Under the pieces are notes generated by a model. That model was not told where the DNA came from. It saw nothing but the letters and a program-made list of their open reading frames with translations, and did no database searches. Of a stretch of 64,000 bases of DNA, positions 52,236 through 61,811 are shown one piece after another. Source of the DNA: Fusobacterium naviforme (GTDB lineage Bacteria > Bacillota > Clostridia > Lachnospirales > Lachnospiraceae); assembly GCA_003014445.1 (NCBI GenBank), contig PYGH01000003.1, forward strand, positions 1 through 64,000, given 5' to 3'. The translations under genes were made by a program, and so were the position numbers. Positions within the stretch are counted from its first letter, which is position 1; each line of letters opens with the position of its first letter.

Positions 52236-52320
52236 CACTGATTACAGCGCCCGCATGGAGCCCAAAGTGGGATTCAACTCACACGGGAGTATGGAATATA
52301 ACAGCGTTGTGAAAGCGCGC
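52236..52320 (+). repeat. Dispersed repeat, copy 2 (without hairpin)
   Basis: ACTGATTACAGCGCCCGCAT then GGAGCCCAAAGTGGGATTC, ACACGGGAGTATGGAATAT and CAGCGTTGTGAAAGCGCGC. Order and sequence match copy 1 at 15481-15615 read on the minus strand, but the 63-bp hairpin between ATTACAGCG and GCCC is missing. It lies just before the capA start and may provide part of its leader. Confidence 0.75.
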
Positions 52321-52354
52321 AGTCAGTTTTACTTCCCTAAAAAGGAGACGAAGC

Positions 52355-53509
52355 ATGAAAAAGCTCTGCTACTTCCCTCGATTTCTCTGCATACTCTCTC
52401 TCTGCACAGCAGTGCTGTTCTCCGCCTGCGGTCCTAAGACAGCGACAGCTCCCGAAGACAGCACGGCCAGAATGGCAGCCCCGCCCTCGACAGCCGAGAT
52501 CAGAGTAGATGCACCGGTTCCTTCCATGGACGCGGATCATGAAAGCCAGCCCGCCACGTCGCAGGCCACTGTCTCCGGCAACGCGACAGGAGCTGCGGAA
52601 ACTGTAGAGGACAGCGGTACAGATGTCTCCGCCATACAGCTTGCCTTCTGCGGCGATATCTACCTCTCCGAGCACGTCCTCTCCGCCTATGACCGCGCGG
52701 GCTCTGTCTCCGGAATTCTGGATGATACCCTGCTCTCTGCCGGACGGGACGCCGATCTCTTCATCGCAAATCAGGAGTTTCCCTTCGGGACCGGAGGCAC
52801 GCCCGCAGCGGACAAGCAGTTTACCTTCCGCGTCGCACCGGAACGCTGCGCCATCTTTAATGAGCTCGGCATAGACCTCGTGACTCTCGCAAACAACCAC
52901 ACTCTCGATTACGGACGGGACTGCCTCACAGAGAGCTTTGAGACTCTGGAGCGCTACGGAATTCCCTACATCGGCGCCGGAGCGAACCTAAAGCGCGCCT
53001 CCTCCCTGCACCGTGTGGAGCTGAAGGGACGGAGCATCGGCTTTCTCGCCGCCTCCCGCGTCATTCCGGATTACAGCTGGAATGCCGGAGAATCGCAGTC
53101 CGGGCTCTTCACAACCTACGATCCGGCCGCTCTCATCTCAGAGATCCGTGCAGCGGAGCAAAGCTGCGACTTCACCGTCGTCTATGTCCACTGGGGACTT
53201 GAGCGGCACAGCGAGCCGGAAGCCTACCAGACCGAGCTTGCAAAACAGTATATCGACGCGGGCGCGGATCTCGTGATTGGCTCACACCCGCACGTGCTTC
53301 AACCCATACGCAGCTACCGTAACGTTCCCATCGTATACAGCCTCGGAAATTACCTCTTCGGCTCCTCCATCCCGGAGACAGAACTGCTGCTCGCAGAGCT
53401 CGACGCGGACAACCATCTGACTCTCTCCGTGATTCCCGCAAGCGGAAGTGCCGGAAAAACCGTCTCCACCGCAGAGCTGCGTCAGATCATACCGGAAGAA
53501 ATACCTTGA
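52355..53509 (+). CDS. CapA-family surface lipoprotein (calcineurin-like)
   Basis: 384 residues after AAAAAGGAGACGAAGC. Lipoprotein signal ILSLCTAVLFSACG; an A/T/S-rich spacer (about 25-90). CapA/PgsA fold motifs in order: FCGDIYLSE, LFIANQEFPF, TLANNHTLDYG, VVYVHWGLE, VIGSHPHVLQ, VYSLGNYLF, which together form the metal site. In Bacillus this protein takes part in poly-gamma-glutamate export, but no pgs partners are present. It could be a surface phosphoesterase. The ribosome site is preceded by copy 2 of the dispersed repeat. Confidence 0.92.
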   Translation: MKKLCYFPRFLCILSLCTAVLFSACGPKTATAPEDSTARMAAPPSTAEIRVDAPVPSMDADHESQPATSQATVSGNATGAAETVEDSGTDVSAIQLAFCGDIYLSEHVLSAYDRAGSVSGILDDTLLSAGRDADLFIANQEFPFGTGGTPAADKQFTFRVAPERCAIFNELGIDLVTLANNHTLDYGRDCLTESFETLERYGIPYIGAGANLKRASSLHRVELKGRSIGFLAASRVIPDYSWNAGESQSGLFTTYDPAALISEIRAAEQSCDFTVVYVHWGLERHSEPEAYQTELAKQYIDAGADLVIGSHPHVLQPIRSYRNVPIVYSLGNYLFGSSIPETELLLAELDADNHLTLSVIPASGSAGKTVSTAELRQIIPEEIP

Positions 53510-53544
53510 TTGTGAAATGGTACACCCGCGCGTCAAGAGAGCGC

Positions 53545-53573
53545 TTGCAGTCTCCGGCGAAATCGTGTATATT
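53545..53573 (+). promoter_or_regulatory. Promoter of tRNA-Arg(CCG)
   Basis: TTGCAG (53545-53550), 17 bases, TATATT (53568-53573); start expected about 7 bases later, just before the mature tRNA. Confidence 0.7.
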
Positions 53574-53585
53574 AGTAATCGCACT

Positions 53586-53659
53586 GTGTCTGTAGCGCAG
53601 CTGGATAGCGCGTCAGACTCCGACTCTGAAGGTCGCGGGTTCGAATCCCGCCAGACACA
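53586..53659 (+). tRNA. tRNA-Arg (anticodon CCG)
   Basis: 74 bases. Acceptor GTGTCTG/CAGACAC with discriminator A; D arm AGCGCAGCTGGATAGCGC; anticodon stem TCAGA/TCTGA with loop CTCCGAC, anticodon CCG for CGG; T arm GCGGGTTCGAATCCCGC. CCA not encoded. Confidence 0.96.
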
Positions 53660-53670
53660 TGAATATTTTA

Positions 53671-53710
53671 TGAAGCGGAAGTCCTGTTTACCGGGCTTCC
53701 GCTTGATTTA
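53671..53710 (+). terminator. Terminator after tRNA-Arg
   Basis: AAGCGGAAG(T)CC pairs with GG(G)CTTCCGCTT around TGTTTACC, then GATTTATTTC. Confidence 0.75.
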
Positions 53711-53779
53711 TTTCACCGTTCTTTTACCGGATTTCGTACCTGTCTGTATCCATACACTCCGAAGAGCACGGTCAGAAAT

Positions 53780-54667
53780 TTACTCCTGCTTCCCAAAAAC
53801 CTGCTCGCGCAGTCTCCGACCGGTCGGCGTGGCGGCAAGCCCTCCTCCGGCAGTCTCCTTCAGCGACTCCGGAAGGCTCTCCCCGACCTCCCGCATCGCG
53901 TCGATGCACTCGTCCGCAGGAATCTTCAGATCTATCCCCGACAGAGCCATATCCGCGGAGGAAAAGGCAATCATAACTCCCGCGACATTTCTCTTGATGC
54001 AGGGAATCTCCACAAGCCCCGCGACCGGATCACACACCAGCCCCAGCTGATTGGCAATCGCCATGCCAAAGGCCGCAGCACACTCCTCTGGATTTCCTCC
54101 CATGAGCTCCACCAGCGCAGCGGCAGCCATGCCTGCGGCGCTTCCGCACTCCGCCTGACATCCGCCCTGTGCTCCGGCGACAGAGGCCTTCTCCGCGACC
54201 ACCATGCCGAAGGCACCTGCAGTGAAGAGCGAGAGCACGATATCACGCTTCTCTGCGCGCTTCTCCTCGTACATGCTCACGAGACAGCCAGGCAGTATCC
54301 CGCAGCTCCCCGCAGTTGGTGCGGCGACGATCCGCCCCATCGCGGCGTTGCAGTTGGAGACTGCCATGGCCCGGGACATAGCCCGTGTCATAAAACCGCC
54401 GCTTAAGCCCCCGCTCCGCTCTGTGGCGTAGCGCATCATCTTATACCCCTCTCCTCCGGTAAGACCGGAGGTGGAGCGCATATCGGGATCCTGTCCCCGC
54501 ACAGTGGACTCGACCATGACGTCGAAGCTCTCCTCCATGTGCCGGAAGACCTCCTCCTCTGTGTGACCAAGCTCTTCCGCCTGATCCGCAAGACAGAGCT
54601 CACTGATTCTTATTCCCCGCGCCCCGGCCTCCCTGACAAGCGCAGCGATACTGTCATACTTTATCAT
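53780..54667 (-). CDS. sdaAA: L-serine dehydratase, alpha subunit
   Basis: 295 residues after AGAGGTGAGGG. Iron-sulfur enzyme turning L-serine into pyruvate and ammonia. Cysteines of the [4Fe-4S] site in VAAPTAGSCGILPGCLVSMY (about 120), AGGCQAECGSAAGMAAAAL (about 175) and LVEIPCIKRN (about 225). Works with the beta subunit encoded 13 bases upstream. Serine catabolism to pyruvate fits an amino-acid-fermenting anaerobe. Confidence 0.96.
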   Translation of the reverse strand: MIKYDSIAALVREAGARGIRISELCLADQAEELGHTEEEVFRHMEESFDVMVESTVRGQDPDMRSTSGLTGGEGYKMMRYATERSGGLSGGFMTRAMSRAMAVSNCNAAMGRIVAAPTAGSCGILPGCLVSMYEEKRAEKRDIVLSLFTAGAFGMVVAEKASVAGAQGGCQAECGSAAGMAAAALVELMGGNPEECAAAFGMAIANQLGLVCDPVAGLVEIPCIKRNVAGVMIAFSSADMALSGIDLKIPADECIDAMREVGESLPESLKETAGGGLAATPTGRRLREQVFGKQE

Positions 54668-54680
54668 CCCTCACCTCTGT

Positions 54681-55349
54681 TCAGACCGCACGGATCAGAA
54701 TCGCCTTTTCGACATTTCCCAGCTTCTCGATGTCCTCCGTCATACCGCGCGGCGGCAGCTCATCCAGCTCCATCATCATGAGCGCAAGTCCGCCCCTCTC
54801 CTGACGACTCAGGCGGAAATTTCCGATATTCACATCGCTGTACTTCTCGTGCATCAGATTTGTGACATCCGCAATCACGCCCGGTCTGTCGTGATGCAGC
54901 ACCAGTATGGTCGTGTGCTCCCCGGTGAAGTCCACCCGGAGCCCGTTCACATAGTCCACGCGGATATTTCCCCCACCGATGCTCGCCCCCTGCACCACGC
55001 CGCTGCTCCCATCCTCACAGCGGAAATGGATGCGCGCAGTGTTGGGATGCGCTCCCGCTATGCTCACCGGGACAAATTCATAGCGTATGCCCCTCTCCTC
55101 CGCAATGCGAAGCGCATCCCGTATCTCCTCTGAGTAGCTGTGAAAACCCATGATACCAGCCAGAAGTGCGCGGTCTGTGCCGTGTCCCTGATAGGTCTTT
55201 GCAAAGGATCCGGAGAGCTCTATCCTGAGCTCCGCGGGTCTGGACCCATCCATGATTTTATTTGCGACTCTTCCGAGCCGCACAGCTCCTGCTGTGTGGG
55301 AGCTGGAGGGGCCTATCATCACCGGGCCTATCATCTGAAATATATTCAC
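54681..55349 (-). CDS. sdaAB: L-serine dehydratase, beta subunit with ACT domain
   Basis: 222 residues from GTG at 55349 (GAGGCAGGTGCGGC). The beta domain has the substrate motif IGPSSSHTAGAVRLGRVA near the N terminus and SGSFAKTYQGHGTDRALLAG. An ACT domain (about 145-220, HDRPGVIADVTNLMHEKYSD) may sense serine. A pronounced hairpin (55409-55440) lies in the leader. Confidence 0.95.
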   Translation of the reverse strand: MNIFQMIGPVMIGPSSSHTAGAVRLGRVANKIMDGSRPAELRIELSGSFAKTYQGHGTDRALLAGIMGFHSYSEEIRDALRIAEERGIRYEFVPVSIAGAHPNTARIHFRCEDGSSGVVQGASIGGGNIRVDYVNGLRVDFTGEHTTILVLHHDRPGVIADVTNLMHEKYSDVNIGNFRLSRQERGGLALMMMELDELPPRGMTEDIEKLGNVEKAILIRAV

Positions 55350-55408
55350 GCCGCACCTGCCTCGTCCTGTAAGATTTCGCCGACTGCCTCAAAAAATACT
55401 GCCGTAAT

Positions 55409-55446
55409 GCACAGATTCCGGGCTCTCGCCCGGAATGTGCGCTTTT
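55409..55446 (+). terminator. Strong hairpin with T tract on the plus strand, in the sdaAB leader region
   Basis: GCACAGATTCCGGGC (55409-55423) pairs, one bulge, with GCCCGGAATGTGC (55428-55440), TCTC loop, then GCTTTTTTAT on the plus strand. Both neighbouring genes are on the minus strand, where the T tract comes only 12 bases later (55391-55396), so its role as a terminator for the symporter remnant is uncertain. Confidence 0.55.
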
Positions 55447-55528
55447 TTATATTATAACTCCCATACCCGCTTTGTGAAAGCGGCGTTTTCTGAGGCCTCT
55501 GCCTGCCGCGCCGCTCTTCTCATGCCAA

Positions 55529-56874
55529 TTACTTCCAGCAGTCAACCTTGCCCTCAAGTCCGACTGTGGAGGCCTTGAACACCGGATTCTTGCCCTCCTG
55601 CTTCTGCTTCGTGTAGTCTGAAAGCGCTCCCAGCGTGACAGAGTGCAGAATCAGAATGACAGGAATATTGATGATCGCCATAATGCCCATCAGTACGTCA
55701 GAGATATCCCAGAGCAGCCCCATCTTGGAGATCGCGCCGACAAATACGATGATGGAGCAGACGATGCGAAAACCAAACATAAAGCTCTTGCTGGGAACCT
55801 TCTTCATCATATAGGCCAGAAGATTGTCCGTGTAATAGATATTTCCGATCAGTGTCGTAAATGCAAAGAGTATCATTGCGACCGTAATGAAGATCGGACC
55901 GGCATCTCCCAGAGTGGTTCTGAGCGCCTCCTGCACATAGGGTGCACCTGCGATCTCTGCATTCGGCTCAATGCCGGAGCAGAGGCACATCAGAGCAGTT
56001 GCAGAGCAGAGCAGCAGCGTATCAATAAATACAGAGAGCATCTGCACAAGACCCTGCTTGACCGGATGGCTGACATCTGCCGCTGCCGCCGCGTTCGGCG
56101 CAGAGCCGACACCCGCCTCGTTGGAGTACAGACCGCGCTTGATTCCGAACATCACACAGGAACCTGCGAAGCCGCCAAAGATTGCCTGAAAATCAAAGGC
56201 CTCTGCAAAAATGCGTGCAAACACCTCCGGAATCAGATTCGCGTGTGTCAGCAGAACAAAGAGGGATACCAGCACATAGAGGATACCCATGATCGGAACC
56301 AGAGTAGAGGTCGTCTTCACGATTCGCTTTCCGCCGCCGAGCAGGCAGTAGCCGAATATAATCGCCAGAATCGCGCCGATTATAATCGGGGAGACCTTCG
56401 GATCGTAGAAGCTGTACGCACTGAAGGTGGACTGCAGATTATATGCACAGAGCATATTGAAGCCGCCTCGATGTAATAAGCCGGTCCGCCGTAATAATTG
56501 CCCTCGTCGTCCTTCTTCTTATAGATCTGCGCGAGCGTGCTCTCCACAAAGGCAGAGGCGCCGCCCACAATGGCGATGAGCCACATCCAGAATACCGCGC
56601 CGTAGCCGCCGAGGCCGATCGCCGATGCGACACCGACAATATTTCCGGTGCCGACTCGGGATGCTGTCGAGACCATAAGCGCCTGGAAGGAGGAGACCGC
56701 TCCCTCCTTGGTCGGCTTCTCGCCGATTACGCTGATTGCCTCCTTAAACATGCGTCCCTGAATGAACTTCGTCGCAACTGTGAAGTAGATTCCTCCGCCC
56801 AGCAGCAGAATGATGAGAAGCTTACTGTACATGAATCCGCTGATCGCTCCTATGATGTTACTGAACACTTCCAT
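55529..56874 (-). pseudogene. AGCS-family sodium:alanine/glycine symporter, internal deletion with frameshift
   Basis: The N-terminal frame (from ATG at 56874, GGGGGGACAT) gives the start of an AGCS protein (LLGGGIYFTVATKFIQGRMF, RVGTGNIVGVASAIGLGGYG) up to GNYYGGPAYYIE, then runs into nonsense and stops at 56380. A second frame takes over near 56460 at GFNMLCAYNLQST and continues correctly to the end (GIKRGLYSNEAGVGSAPN, NIYYTDNLLAYM). About 25-28 residues between YYIE and GFNM, including most of a membrane helix, are missing, so the gene has suffered a deletion that also changed the frame. The transporter is surely inactive. It lies next to serine dehydratase, whose substrate supply it may have served. 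Confidence 0.88.
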
Positions 56875-57071
56875 ATGTCCCCCCGTCCTTTCTCATAAAC
56901 ATTTTCCAGTAATTCCGAAACAAAATATCCTGCAGCCTGTAATGATTACCTCCTTTTGAACATTTTCCTTTTTTATATTGTCCATATTATACACATAATA
57001 TGATAAACTCGCAGCTTCTTTTTTAAAAGTTTGCCTGTCCGATAGCTGCTATTTACGATATCGATAGGCGA

Positions 57072-59066
57072 TTATTTTTTCCTGCTGCCCGGATCGCCAA
57101 GCATCCTCAGAACCTCGCTCATGCGGTCGCGCAGCCTTGCAGCCTCCTCAAAGTTCAGCTCTGCTGCCGCCCGGAGCATACTCTTCTCCAGCTCCTTTGA
57201 GAGCTTTTTCAGCTCTGCATCGCTCATGGACTCCGGATCCTTCTTCCAGCTCTCCTCATCCCGGATCACTGCCTTCGTCATCGTGATCACATCGCGCACC
57301 GCCTTCTTTATGGTAGTCGGCGTGATGCCGTGCAGCGCATTGTACTCCTCCTGAAGCTTCCGCCTCCGCTCCGTCTCATCAATTGCCCGGCGCATCGAGT
57401 CCGTGATGGTATCCGCATACATAATCACATGCCCCTCAGCATTTCGCGCGGCGCGCCCTATGGTCTGAATCAGCGAGGTCTCGCTGCGCAGAAACCCCTC
57501 CTTGTCCGCATCCAGTATCGCCACCAGCGTAATTTCAGGAATATCCAGCCCCTCTCTTAAGAGGTTGATGCCGACAAGCACATCAAATTCGTCGAGGCGC
57601 ATCGCGCGGATGATCTGCGCGCGCTCCAGCGTGTCGATGTCCGAGTGCAGATAGCGCACGCGGATCCCGACCTCCCGCATGTAGTCGGTGAGATCCTCCG
57701 CCATGCGCTTTGTGAGTGTGGTGATCAGGATCTTATGCTTTGCCTCCGTCTCCTTCCGCACCTCGGAGATCAGATCGTCGATCTGCCCCTCCACCGGGCG
57801 CACGGAGATCTCCGGATCCAGAAGGCCGGTCGGCCGGATGATCTGCTCCGCCCGGAGCATCTCGTGCGCCGCCTCATAGTCGGAGGGCGTCGCAGAGACA
57901 AAGAGCATCTGGTCTATCCTCTGCTCAAACTCCTGAAAATTCAGCGGACGGTTGTCCAGCGCACTCGGCAGGCGGAAACCGAAGTCCACCAGCGTGTTCT
58001 TTCTGGACAGATTTCCGTTGAACATCCCACCGATCTGCGGAATGGTGATGTGGCTCTCGTCCACGATGGTCAGATAGTCCTCCGGAAAATAGTCCATGAG
58101 CGTGAAGGGCGGCTCTCCCGGCTTCTGCCCGGTAAGAAAGCGCGTGTAGTTCTCAATGCCGGAGCAGAAGCCCGTCTCCCGCAGCATCTCCACATCGTAG
58201 TGTGTGCGCTCCTCAATGCGCTGTGCCTCGAGGAGCCTGTCCTCGCTCTTTAAATACGCCACTCTCTCCTCGCACTCCGCAAGTATCTCCCGGCAGGCTT
58301 TCTCAATCTTCTCCTTCGGCACGACATAATGGGAGGCCGGGTATATAGAGATGTGCATGGTCTCCGCCGTGGGGCTTCCGGTCAGCACGTCGATCTCTGT
58401 GATCCGCTCGATCTCGTCCCCGAAGAACTCCACCCGGTACGCGAGCTTGTCCTGATCCGCCGGAAATATCTCCAGCGTGTCCCCCCGCACCCGGAAGCTT
58501 CCGCGGTGAAAGTCCATGTCATTCCGCGTGTACTGAATGTCGATCAGGCGGGAGATCACCTCGTCCCTGTCCTTCTCCTGTCCCGGTCTTAAGCTCACCA
58601 TCATGTCCTTATAATCTACCGGGCTTCCAAGTCCGTAAATACAGGATACACTCGCCACGACAATCACGTCTCTCCGCTCCAGCAGCGCGCTCGTCGCCGA
58701 GTTTCGGAGCTTATCGATCTCATCGTTGGTCGCGGAGTCCTTCTCAATATAGGTGTCTGTCTGCGGCACGTAGGCCTCCGGCTGATAGTAATCATAGTAG
58801 GAGACGAAATATTCCACCGCGTTTTCCGGGAAGAATTCCTTCATCTCACTGTAGAGCTGCGCCGCGAGCGTCTTGTTGTGAGAAATGATGAGCGTCGGCT
58901 TCTGCAGCTTCTGGATTACATTTGCCATGGTAAAGGTCTTCCCGGAGCCTGTGACGCCCACCAGCGTCTCAAACTGATTCCCCTCCGAAAAGCCCTTCGA
59001 AAGTCGCTCGATTGCCTGCGGCTGATCTCCCGTCGGCTGATACTCACTGTGCAGCTTAAATTCCAT
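57072..59066 (-). CDS. uvrB: UvrABC excision nuclease subunit B
   Basis: 664 residues. DNA-damage-verifying helicase-like ATPase of nucleotide excision repair. Walker [11 protein letters not shown], the beta-hairpin [12 protein letters not shown] that threads between strands, helicase motifs including [21 protein letters not shown] and QTIGRAARN, and a C-terminal UVR motif ([15 protein letters not shown]) that binds UvrC. Full length; no uvrA or uvrC adjacent. Confidence 0.98.
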   Translation of the reverse strand: MEFKLHSEYQPTGDQPQAIERLSKGFSEGNQFETLVGVTGSGKTFTMANVIQKLQKPTLIISHNKTLAAQLYSEMKEFFPENAVEYFVSYYDYYQPEAYVPQTDTYIEKDSATNDEIDKLRNSATSALLERRDVIVVASVSCIYGLGSPVDYKDMMVSLRPGQEKDRDEVISRLIDIQYTRNDMDFHRGSFRVRGDTLEIFPADQDKLAYRVEFFGDEIERITEIDVLTGSPTAETMHISIYPASHYVVPKEKIEKACREILAECEERVAYLKSEDRLLEAQRIEERTHYDVEMLRETGFCSGIENYTRFLTGQKPGEPPFTLMDYFPEDYLTIVDESHITIPQIGGMFNGNLSRKNTLVDFGFRLPSALDNRPLNFQEFEQRIDQMLFVSATPSDYEAAHEMLRAEQIIRPTGLLDPEISVRPVEGQIDDLISEVRKETEAKHKILITTLTKRMAEDLTDYMREVGIRVRYLHSDIDTLERAQIIRAMRLDEFDVLVGINLLREGLDIPEITLVAILDADKEGFLRSETSLIQTIGRAARNAEGHVIMYADTITDSMRRAIDETERRRKLQEEYNALHGITPTTIKKAVRDVITMTKAVIRDEESWKKDPESMSDAELKKLSKELEKSMLRAAAELNFEEAARLRDRMSEVLRMLGDPGSRKK

Positions 59067-59208
59067 ATTCTGCCTCTCAGTCTGATATGCTGCGGGATCA
59101 TCCAGAGTCCCCGCAGCTGCATCCCTTCCATAAAGGAAGGGCCGCTCCCCTCTTCCGGAACTGCCCTTTTCCTGTTATCTCCTCTGTGCGCGGTCTCCCG
59201 GCTGCACT

Positions 59209-60093
59209 TTAGCGTCTTCTCGCCGTGCTTCTCCGTCTGCTGCCCGCGCTGCTGATGTAGCTCACGTAGGCGTGTGTGACAGAGATATCCGCGTGACCCA
59301 GCATCGTCTGCACGGAGTGCAGATCCGTGCCGCTCTTTAAGAGATGCGCCGCAAAGCTGTTTCTCAAGGACTGCGGCGTAATATCCTTCCGGATATCTGC
59401 CCTGTCTCCATAATATTTGATGATCTTCCAGAAGCCCTGACGGCTCATTGCCTTCCCGCTGATATTCACGAACAGCAGCTCCGTTTCATTGCCCTTTAGG
59501 AGCGCCTCGCGCGCATCCTCCAGATAGCTGCAGAGTGCCTCGCGCGCATCCTCCCCGAAGGGCAGCACGCGCACCCGCTCGCCGCTCCTCCTGCAGCTGA
59601 CACAGCCCCGCGCAAAGTCCAGATCCGAGAGCGTCAGCTCTATCACCTCTGATACGCGAAGCCCTGTCGCACAGAGCAGCTCCAGCATAGCGCGGTCTCT
59701 GAGCTTTTTGAGCGTTTTTCCCTCCGTCTGCTGAAGAAAGCGCTCCACCTCATCTGCGGTGAGCACCGTCGGAAGCTTCTTCTCCACCTTCGGCGCCTTC
59801 AGCTCCTTGGCCGGATTCAGCGGAATATCCCCGTATCTCTCCTCAAACGAAAAAAAGGCCTTCATGGAGGCCACAACTCTCGAAATCGTAGTTGTCGCCC
59901 TTCCCTTGCGCTCAAGCCAGAGTACATAAGCGCTCAGCATCTCTGCGCTGATCTCACCGGGTCTCCGTATTCCATAGCCGGAGAGCCATTCCGCCATCTG
60001 GCGCAGATCCCTCTGGTAGGACACCAGCGTATTTTCCGCCATATGCCGCTGATCCCTCAAAAACTCTGCGAAGCGAAGCAGTTCCTCTTCCAT
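59209..60093 (-). CDS. xerD: XerD-like tyrosine recombinase with altered active site
   Basis: 294 residues from ATG at 60093 (GGGGGAACG). N-terminal SAM-like core-binding domain (about 5-90) and catalytic domain (about 105-285). Present: Arg I in CATGLRVSEVIEL, Arg II in TPQSLRNSFAAHLL, His in LGHADISVT and a Tyr in HAYVSYI. Altered: the first residue of the H-x-L-R-H box is Gln and the last is Asn, and the beta-hairpin Lys of GKGxKER is replaced by RRSGER. The C terminus ends in an R-rich tail (SRRRSTARRR). Chromosome dimer resolution is the default role, but the altered site raises doubt or suggests another partner. Possible alternative: a Xer-like structural or regulatory protein. Confidence 0.85.
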   Translation of the reverse strand: MEEELLRFAEFLRDQRHMAENTLVSYQRDLRQMAEWLSGYGIRRPGEISAEMLSAYVLWLERKGRATTTISRVVASMKAFFSFEERYGDIPLNPAKELKAPKVEKKLPTVLTADEVERFLQQTEGKTLKKLRDRAMLELLCATGLRVSEVIELTLSDLDFARGCVSCRRSGERVRVLPFGEDAREALCSYLEDAREALLKGNETELLFVNISGKAMSRQGFWKIIKYYGDRADIRKDITPQSLRNSFAAHLLKSGTDLHSVQTMLGHADISVTHAYVSYISSAGSRRRSTARRR

Positions 60094-60217
60094 CTCGTTC
60101 CCCCGTTTTTCAACTCTCTGTCCGGTGCTCTCTGTGCTCCCGCCCTTTGGCACCGGACGGTCAGTTCACAGTATACCCGCAAGATTATGTAAAATCAAAC
60201 GCCCCGGAACAGCTGAA

Positions 60218-60243
60218 AAGACCGCTTGCGCGGCCTTTTTTTA
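60218..60243 (-). terminator. Bidirectional hairpin after the ADP-ribose Nudix gene
   Basis: AAAGACCGC and GCGGCCTTT pair with a TTGC loop at 60220-60240; a T run follows on the plus strand and a shorter one (TCTTTTC) on the minus strand. Confidence 0.55.
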
Positions 60244-60272
60244 AAAAAATACAAGATGTGGATATATGTCTG

Positions 60273-60845
60273 TCACTGCGGGGATATCTTGCCCTTTTCT
60301 CCTTCAGAAAATATTTTTGCCGCGTAGCCCAGAATCGCAGAAACGGTCTTTCCGTCCCGCAGCTCACCGCGATAGATCATCTGCAGAAGATCGCGGAGCT
60401 CCCACTCCTCCACCTCAATCGACTCATCCTGATCCAGATGCTGCTGTCCCGGAAGAAGCTCCCGCGCGAGAAAGATATCGATCTCCTCATCGCAGAAGGC
60501 GACAGTCGTATCGATGCGCATGAGAAATTCCAGCTTGTCCGGGCTCTCCACCCGGTAACCGGTCTCCTCCTCCAGTTCACGAAAGGCACAGAGCCGCCGC
60601 GGCTCGTCCGGGGAATCGACCTTGCCCGCGGGAATCTCCAGAGTGGCACGATCCAGCGCGTTCCGGTACTGCCGCACCATGAGAAGCTTCCCCTCCGCAG
60701 TCAGCGGAAGCACGGCCGCCGCACCGTTGTGATGAATATAGTCCCAGCTCGCCTGATGACCGCCGATCTCCACGAGATCCCGATATACCTTCAGTATGGT
60801 TCCCTCATAGGCGAGCTCACGCTTTAGGCGCCGTACCTCGTTCAT
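60273..60845 (-). CDS. ADP-ribose pyrophosphatase (Nudix)
   Basis: 190 residues. Nudix box lies in GKVDSPDEPRRLCAFRELEE followed by E-T-G-Y, GX5EX7REUXEEXG pattern, with EIPAG before it as in NudF-type ADP-sugar hydrolases. Breaks ADP-ribose to AMP and ribose 5-phosphate. Its ATG overlaps the proC stop (ATGA), so it is translated with proC. Confidence 0.93.
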   Translation of the reverse strand: MNEVRRLKRELAYEGTILKVYRDLVEIGGHQASWDYIHHNGAAAVLPLTAEGKLLMVRQYRNALDRATLEIPAGKVDSPDEPRRLCAFRELEEETGYRVESPDKLEFLMRIDTTVAFCDEEIDIFLARELLPGQQHLDQDESIEVEEWELRDLLQMIYRGELRDGKTVSAILGYAAKIFSEGEKGKISPQ

Positions 60846-61639
60846 ATCTCACCTCTGCATCTGCGGTAGCAGGCCTCGGCGCCCTTCAGCACGACATTGC
60901 GGAAGCCGGTCTCCTCCAGCGCCGCCACGGCTTCGATGGTTGTGCCTCCGGGAGAGCAGACAGCATCCTTTAAGAGCGAGGGGTGCTCCCCCGTCTCCAG
61001 CACCATCTTCGCGCTGCCCAGCAGAGCCTGCGCCGCCATCTCCAGCGCATCCGTCTTCTTCATGCCGTAGCGGACCCCCGCATCGGAGAGCGCATCGATA
61101 AACATGTAGACAAAGGCCGGAGAGGAGCCGCTGATCACCGTGACGGCATCCATGAGCTGCTCATCCAGCTTCTTCATGCGCCCGAAGGAGAGAAAGAGCT
61201 GCGCAAGCTCCTCCCTGTCGCCGTCTGTAAATCTGCTGTCGTCATAGCAGATGCCTGTCATCCCCTCCCGGATCTGTGCCGGCGTATTCGGCATCGCGCG
61301 GACGATTCTCTTAAAGCCGCCGAGCTTCTCCGAGACCTCCGCGATGGTGATACCCGGCGCGAGAGAGATCACCAGCTTCGATCCGCCGATCTCCGGGCGA
61401 ATCTCCTCCAGCACTCTGTCATAGACCACGGGCTTCACCGCAAGAATCAGAATATCCGCCTCTCTCGCGCAGAGCTGATTGGAGCTCACAAAGCGCACAC
61501 CAGTCTTTTCGTTGATCTTCACCCCGCGCTCCGGATGCGCACAGGTAAAGAGAAGATCCTCTTTTTTATGTGTCTCAATCAGGCTGTTCATAATTGCAGT
61601 CCCGATATGTCCCATACCGATAAACCCTATTTTTGACAT
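60842..61639 (-). CDS. proC: Pyrroline-5-carboxylate reductase
   Basis: 265 residues after AGAAAGGAAATCGG. Last step of proline synthesis. NADPH-binding GFIGMGHIGTAIM at the N terminus, LILAVKP, RAMPNTPAQIREG, and the C-terminal proline-binding signature CSPGGTTIEAVAALEETGF. The DxG variant of SPGGTT is intact, so the enzyme should be active. Confidence 0.97.
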   Translation of the reverse strand: MSKIGFIGMGHIGTAIMNSLIETHKKEDLLFTCAHPERGVKINEKTGVRFVSSNQLCAREADILILAVKPVVYDRVLEEIRPEIGGSKLVISLAPGITIAEVSEKLGGFKRIVRAMPNTPAQIREGMTGICYDDSRFTDGDREELAQLFLSFGRMKKLDEQLMDAVTVISGSSPAFVYMFIDALSDAGVRYGMKKTDALEMAAQALLGSAKMVLETGEHPSLLKDAVCSPGGTTIEAVAALEETGFRNVVLKGAEACYRRCRGEI

Positions 61640-61811
61640 TCCGATTTCCTTTCTGTCCTGCTTGTCGCTGTCGTGCCTTCTATCTTATTCCAGCGCGCCC
61701 ATTCGCGCAAGCCTGAAACTCAAATCCTCCCCGGATCATCCGGCATGGCCGTAAGCTCTGCCCCAGCAGACTTCCGTATGAAGCACGCCCGCGGTATGGC
61801 CTGAGGCGCAC

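Noticed and set aside
55350-55528. T-box leader for serine or alanine genes
   Set aside because: No AGGGUGGNACCGCG-like T-box sequence is present near the hairpin.
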